A DNA stretch of 64,000 nucleotides from an uncultured Trueperaceae bacterium (lineage in GTDB: Bacteria; Deinococcota; Deinococci; Deinococcales; Trueperaceae). Position numbers and translations under genes: made by a program. Shown piece by piece: positions 60,778 to 64,000 of the stretch. Location of the stretch: NCBI GenBank assembly GCA_937873495.1, contig CALMXZ010000012.1:124001-188000 (forward strand), given 5' to 3'. Within the stretch, counting starts at the first letter, position 1. Every line of letters starts with the position of its first letter. Under the pieces are notes generated by a model. That model made no database searches. It was not told the origin of the DNA and worked only from the letters and a program-made list of their open reading frames with translations.

Positions 60778-61689
60778 ATGCACGGCCAGCCGAGCGCGCC
60801 GGGGAGGTCCGCGGGGGTCGCCATCGCCCTCGGAGGCGGCACGGCGCGTGGCATGGTGCACGTCGGGGTGCTCAAAGCCCTCGACGACAGCGGCACGCAC
60901 CCCACCATGCTCGGCGGCACGTCGTTCGGCGCCGTCATCGCGGCCCTCTACGCCTTGTGCGGCAACGCGTACGAGCTCGAGCACGTCGTGCGCACCCAGG
61001 ACATCGGCGAGGTCTGGCGGCAGGGGATCGACTTCGGGCTGCACCGCGGCGCCGTCGTGCACGGTAAGCGCCTGCGCGATTGGCTCGACAGGAAGTTCTT
61101 CTTCGGAGCCGCCTTCGAGGACCTCCGCGTCCCGCTGGCCGTTGCCACGACCGACCTGACGACCGGCGAGCTCGTCATCGTCGACAGCGGCCCGTTGGCC
61201 GACGCGGTGCGGGCGAGCTGCGCCCTTCCTGGCCTCTTCGCCCCCGTGCCGTGGCGGGACAGGTGGCTGATCGACGGCGGTTTCGTCGAGCCCGTGCCGT
61301 TCTCGACCCTGGCCGGCGGCGACGGGGTGCGCAAGCTCGGCGTGCACGCCGGGGTCGACGTGCGCAGCTCCAGAGCCGTGAGGGCCATCAGGGCCTTCAA
61401 CGCCACGCCCTACGGTCGGGCCTTCCTGGCGCGCGGCGAGCGCGTGACGCCGCGCGGTCCGCTCGGCCAGATCTACCGCGGGCTCACGATCTCGCTCGGC
61501 TCCTACAGCCGCGGGTTGCGGGTGCCGGACGACGCCACGCTCCTGCGGGTGGAGCCGAGCATCTCCTGGTGGGACTTCCACAAGTCGCCCGGCGCCATCC
61601 TGGCGGGGGAGAGGGCCATGCGCGAGCTGTTGGGGAGCGGCTTCCTCTCGGAGCCCGCCTCGAAGCCGACCGCGGTAGCCTTGCCCTGA
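60778..61689 (+). CDS. Patatin-like phospholipase
   Basis: A 303-residue Ser-Asp dyad hydrolase. The oxyanion loop GGGTARG is near residue 20, the nucleophile Ser49 is in GTSFG, and Asp166 is in IDGG, the complete patatin catalytic set. No signal peptide or membrane anchor is seen, so it acts in the cytoplasm or at the inner membrane face. Its TGA overlaps the next ATG (TGATG), so it is coupled to a DUF815 ATPase gene. A leaderless promoter precedes it. Natural substrate unknown; lipid hydrolysis is inferred from the family. Confidence 0.88.
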   Translation: MHGQPSAPGRSAGVAIALGGGTARGMVHVGVLKALDDSGTHPTMLGGTSFGAVIAALYALCGNAYELEHVVRTQDIGEVWRQGIDFGLHRGAVVHGKRLRDWLDRKFFFGAAFEDLRVPLAVATTDLTTGELVIVDSGPLADAVRASCALPGLFAPVPWRDRWLIDGGFVEPVPFSTLAGGDGVRKLGVHAGVDVRSSRAVRAIRAFNATPYGRAFLARGERVTPRGPLGQIYRGLTISLGSYSRGLRVPDDATLLRVEPSISWWDFHKSPGAILAGERAMRELLGSGFLSEPASKPTAVALP

Positions 61690-62939
61690 TGCCGACCGAC
61701 GTCCGCTCTCCAACCCGCTCCCTGTTCCCTGGCCTCGTGAGGGCGCCGTGGTGGGCGCCGCTCGAGGCGTTGGGCCATCACGACGCCGTTGACGGGGACG
61801 CCGCCGAGCTCGCCCTCGACCTCGCCGTGGCGTTGGCCGCCTCCGGCCACGCCGATCCCGCCACCGCCGTCGCCACCGACCTGCTCTCGGAGCGCTCCAC
61901 GTTGGCGGACTACGCCGGGAGGCCGCTTCCGGCCGGCCTCACCGGCTTGGCGCGGCTCGAGCTGGAGCGCGTGGCCGCCGTGGTGCGCCGGGCCGGCGCG
62001 GCGGCCCGGTTCGACGCGAGCGACGGTGGCGGACGCCTGCCCGCTCCGCGCCTGTGCGAGCTCGCGGAGGCGCGCCTCGAGCCGTGGGCCGCGGCGCACG
62101 TCGCCAGGCTGAGCGCGGCTTTGACGGCGCCGGGCGAGCTCGACCCGACCGCCACCTACCTCGACCTGCTAGGCACGATAGGGAACGGCCCCGCCGCGCT
62201 CCATCCGGTGACGCGGTGGCGCTCCGGCAAGCTCGAGCCCGTGCTTCACCCCGACCTCCCGGACTGGGCGGCGCTGGTAGGGCTGGAAGGCCCCCTGAGC
62301 GCCCTGGCCCGGAACACGGAGGCGCTGCTGGCAGGCGGCAGGGCGAACGACTGCCTCCTCTACGGCGCGCGGGGCAGCGGCAAGTCGACGGCCGTGCGGG
62401 GGCTGGCTCGGCGGTACGTCGAGCGCGGCCTGCGCCTGGTGGAGCTGCAGCCGGAGCAGCTCGACTCGCTACCGGAGCTAGTCGAACTGCTGAGGCCCCA
62501 GCCTCTCAAATTCGTGCTCTTCGTCGACGACCTCGCCTTCGAGGCGGACGACGGGCGCTACCGACCGCTCAAGAGCCTGCTCGAGGGCGGCGTGACGCGG
62601 CGACCGGAGAACACCACCCTCTACGCCACCTCGAACCGGCGCCACCTGGTGCGCGAGCGGTTGCGCGACCGGCCAGACCCGTTGGACGACGACGTGCACG
62701 CCTGGGATACCCACCACGAGCGCCTGGCGCTCGCCGACCGGTTCGGCCTCGTCATCACGTTCCCGGCCGCCGACCAACGCGCCTACCTGGCGGTCGTGCG
62801 CGCCCTGGCCGCCCAGCTAGGCGTATGGGCGAAGGGGGCCGAGTTGGACGAGCTGGCACTGCGGTTCGCCGAGTGGAACAACGGCTACTCGGGGCGGGCC
62901 GCGAGGCAGTTCGTCGACACGCTGCTTGACGCGCGCTGA
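61689..62939 (+). CDS. DUF815-family AAA ATPase
   Basis: A 416-residue ATPase of the DUF815 family. A helical N-terminal half (about 1-190) precedes the P-loop GARGSGKST near residue 229, Walker B LFVDDLAFE near 278 and a sensor region with YATSNRRHLV near 315. The C-terminal AAA lid is present. The family is widespread and its role is unclear. The ATG overlaps the patatin stop (TGATG), so the pair is co-translated. No membrane segment. Confidence 0.88.
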   Translation: MPTDVRSPTRSLFPGLVRAPWWAPLEALGHHDAVDGDAAELALDLAVALAASGHADPATAVATDLLSERSTLADYAGRPLPAGLTGLARLELERVAAVVRRAGAAARFDASDGGGRLPAPRLCELAEARLEPWAAAHVARLSAALTAPGELDPTATYLDLLGTIGNGPAALHPVTRWRSGKLEPVLHPDLPDWAALVGLEGPLSALARNTEALLAGGRANDCLLYGARGSGKSTAVRGLARRYVERGLRLVELQPEQLDSLPELVELLRPQPLKFVLFVDDLAFEADDGRYRPLKSLLEGGVTRRPENTTLYATSNRRHLVRERLRDRPDPLDDDVHAWDTHHERLALADRFGLVITFPAADQRAYLAVVRALAAQLGVWAKGAELDELALRFAEWNNGYSGRAARQFVDTLLDAR

Positions 62940-62995
62940 CGGGCGCGACCGACCGGCGGGTCTGCTGTCACTTCTGGAACGGGGCGGTCCGGCGG

Positions 62996-63001
62996 TAGCG
63001 T
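62996..63001 (+). promoter_or_regulatory. -10-like hexamer TAGCGT
   Basis: TAGCGT ends 9 nt before the ATG at 63011 of the P-type ATPase gene; a weaker match than the others. Confidence 0.3.
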
Positions 63002-63010
63002 TCGGATGGT

Positions 63011-64000
63011 ATGGGCGCACCTGCCGAGAAGGCGACTGCGAGACGCCGGCGGGGGGAAGGCCGGCCGGCCGGCGACGAGCACCCTAGTGCAGGGCGGATG
63101 GACGCCCCGTGGGCGGAGGCGCCGGAGACGGCGCTGGCGCGGCTCGGTGTCGACCAGGCCCGCGGGCTCTCGCACGATGCGGTCGAGGGGCTCAGGCTCC
63201 GCTTCGGCGGCAACGTTCTGGACGTAGCGGGTCGGCGGCCCGCCCTCGCCGTCCTGGTCGAACAGTTCAAGTCCGTGCTCGTCGCTCTGCTGGCCGTGGC
63301 CGCCGGCTTGTCCGCGTACTTCGGCCAACTGGCCGAGGCGGTCGCCGTCCTCGTCGTGCTCGTCCTGAACGCCCTGATCGGTTTCGTGACGGAGCTGCGC
63401 GCTGTGCGCTCGGTCGAGGCCCTGAAGCGGCTGGGCGCGGCGCACGCCCGTGTCAGGCGCGCCGGTATGCTCCAGACCGTCCCGGCCGAAGACCTTGTGC
63501 CCGGCGACATCCTCCTCGTCGAGGCCGGTGACGTCGTCAGCGCCGATGCGCGCCTCCTGAAGTGCAGCAGGTTGGAGGTCGACGAATCGAGCCTCACGGG
63601 CGAGTCCGTGCCTGTCGCCAAGGAGCCCGCGGCCGTGGAGGCAGGCGCCCCGTTGCCGGAGCGGTCGTCGATGCTGTACAAGGGCACGGCCGTGACCAGG
63701 GGCGGCGGCGAGGCCGTGGTCGTGGCCACGGGCATGGCCACGGAGCTCGGCCGGATCAGCCGGCTCGTCATGACCGCGCGGGCTCCCGGTTCGGACGGCG
63801 GCGGCACGCCCCTCGAGCGGCGCTTGGACGGCCTCGCGCACCGTCTCGTGTGGCTGACCCTCGGGGTCGCCGTCCTCGTCACGTTGACCGGCCTCGGGAG
63901 CGGCAAGGACTGGCTCGTCCTCCTCGAGACGGCCATCGCGTTGGCGGTCGCCACCGTGCCGGAGGGGCTGCCCATCATCGCGACCTTGACGCTCGCTCAG
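63011..64000 (+). CDS. P-type cation-transporting ATPase, partial (3' end outside window)
   Basis: The visible 330 residues form the N-terminal half of a P2-type pump. An Arg-rich N-terminal tail (1-30) leads into the first membrane pair (about 75-120), an actuator domain with TGES at 196-199, and the fourth membrane segment with VPEGLP (Pro317), the ion-binding motif of Ca2+-type pumps. The phosphorylation site DKTG lies beyond the window. ATG 63011 is the first start; a second in-frame ATG at 63098 is possible. Ion specificity (Ca2+, Mn2+ or other) is not decided by the visible part. Confidence 0.9.
   Translation, partial: MGAPAEKATARRRRGEGRPAGDEHPSAGRMDAPWAEAPETALARLGVDQARGLSHDAVEGLRLRFGGNVLDVAGRRPALAVLVEQFKSVLVALLAVAAGLSAYFGQLAEAVAVLVVLVLNALIGFVTELRAVRSVEALKRLGAAHARVRRAGMLQTVPAEDLVPGDILLVEAGDVVSADARLLKCSRLEVDESSLTGESVPVAKEPAAVEAGAPLPERSSMLYKGTAVTRGGGEAVVVATGMATELGRISRLVMTARAPGSDGGGTPLERRLDGLAHRLVWLTLGVAVLVTLTGLGSGKDWLVLLETAIALAVATVPEGLPIIATLTLAQ

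Noticed and set aside
60778-62939. Calling the patatin-DUF815 pair an antiphage system
   Set aside because: No effector, sensor or defence neighbours are visible; only the coupling is seen.

Overview
The window is about 70% GC, bacterial and densely coding, with start/stop codons often overlapping inside operons (ATGA, GTGA, TGATG). Gene content fits the Deinococcota, probably a Truepera-like lineage: an alternative complex III (act) operon, an M29 aminopeptidase, clpC-radA-yacL synteny, dnaX-ybaB-recR, and many genes whose TANNNT -10 hexamer lies only 5-10 nt before the start codon, the leaderless arrangement known from Deinococcus. The taxonomy is inferred; there is no rRNA gene here.

Layout. 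0-11.7 kb: a PAS-PAS-GGDEF-EAL signalling protein, an M3 oligopeptidase, a DUF3810 metallopeptidase-like membrane protein coupled to an ABC-F ATPase with an unusual C-terminal extension, an RNHCP zinc protein, a crotonase plus YtcJ-like amidohydrolase pair, and an SDR. 11.7-15.4 kb: proA and gyrB. 15.4-23.8 kb (minus strand): actABCDEF followed by a membrane-anchored monoheme cytochrome c, a quinol-to-cytochrome c respiratory module. 23.8-26.5 kb: a hairpin-rich leader, a berberine-bridge-type flavoprotein, a Crp/Fnr regulator and tRNA-Ala(TGC) flanked by two very strong palindromes. 26.5-33.3 kb: an accessory cluster of four exported lipoproteins (two beta-helix, two seven-bladed beta-propeller). 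33.4-38.1 kb: clpC-radA-PIN/TRAM operon. 38.4-41.6 kb: glyQ-glyS (tetrameric glycyl-tRNA synthetase) and tRNA-Leu(CAG). 41.7-50.6 kb: M29 aminopeptidase, RluB/RsuA pseudouridine synthase, a coupled hpt-M23 peptidase-alpha-amylase operon, trpS, a phosphoglycerate-mutase-like metalloenzyme and a SpoIIM-like membrane protein. 50.6-58.4 kb: HD protein, folC, then plsY, recO, cupin, topA, recR and ybaB on the minus strand. 58.4-64 kb: dnaX, a patatin-DUF815 ATPase pair, and a P-type cation ATPase cut by the window end.

The most informative signal is in dnaX. The normal frame ends right after an A7 run and gives a gamma-length protein, while a -1 shift at A_AAA_AAA opens a further 238 codons (tau extension); a 7-bp GC hairpin starts 6 nt downstream. 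Other points of note are an 18-codon leader ORF abutting the ABC-F start in frame, a 44-bp perfect palindrome beside tRNA-Ala, a 32-bp palindrome with mutually exclusive pairings upstream of the act operon, a ClpC lacking its middle (UVR) domain, and at least ten leaderless-type promoters. No rRNA, CRISPR array, prophage or insertion sequence was seen.
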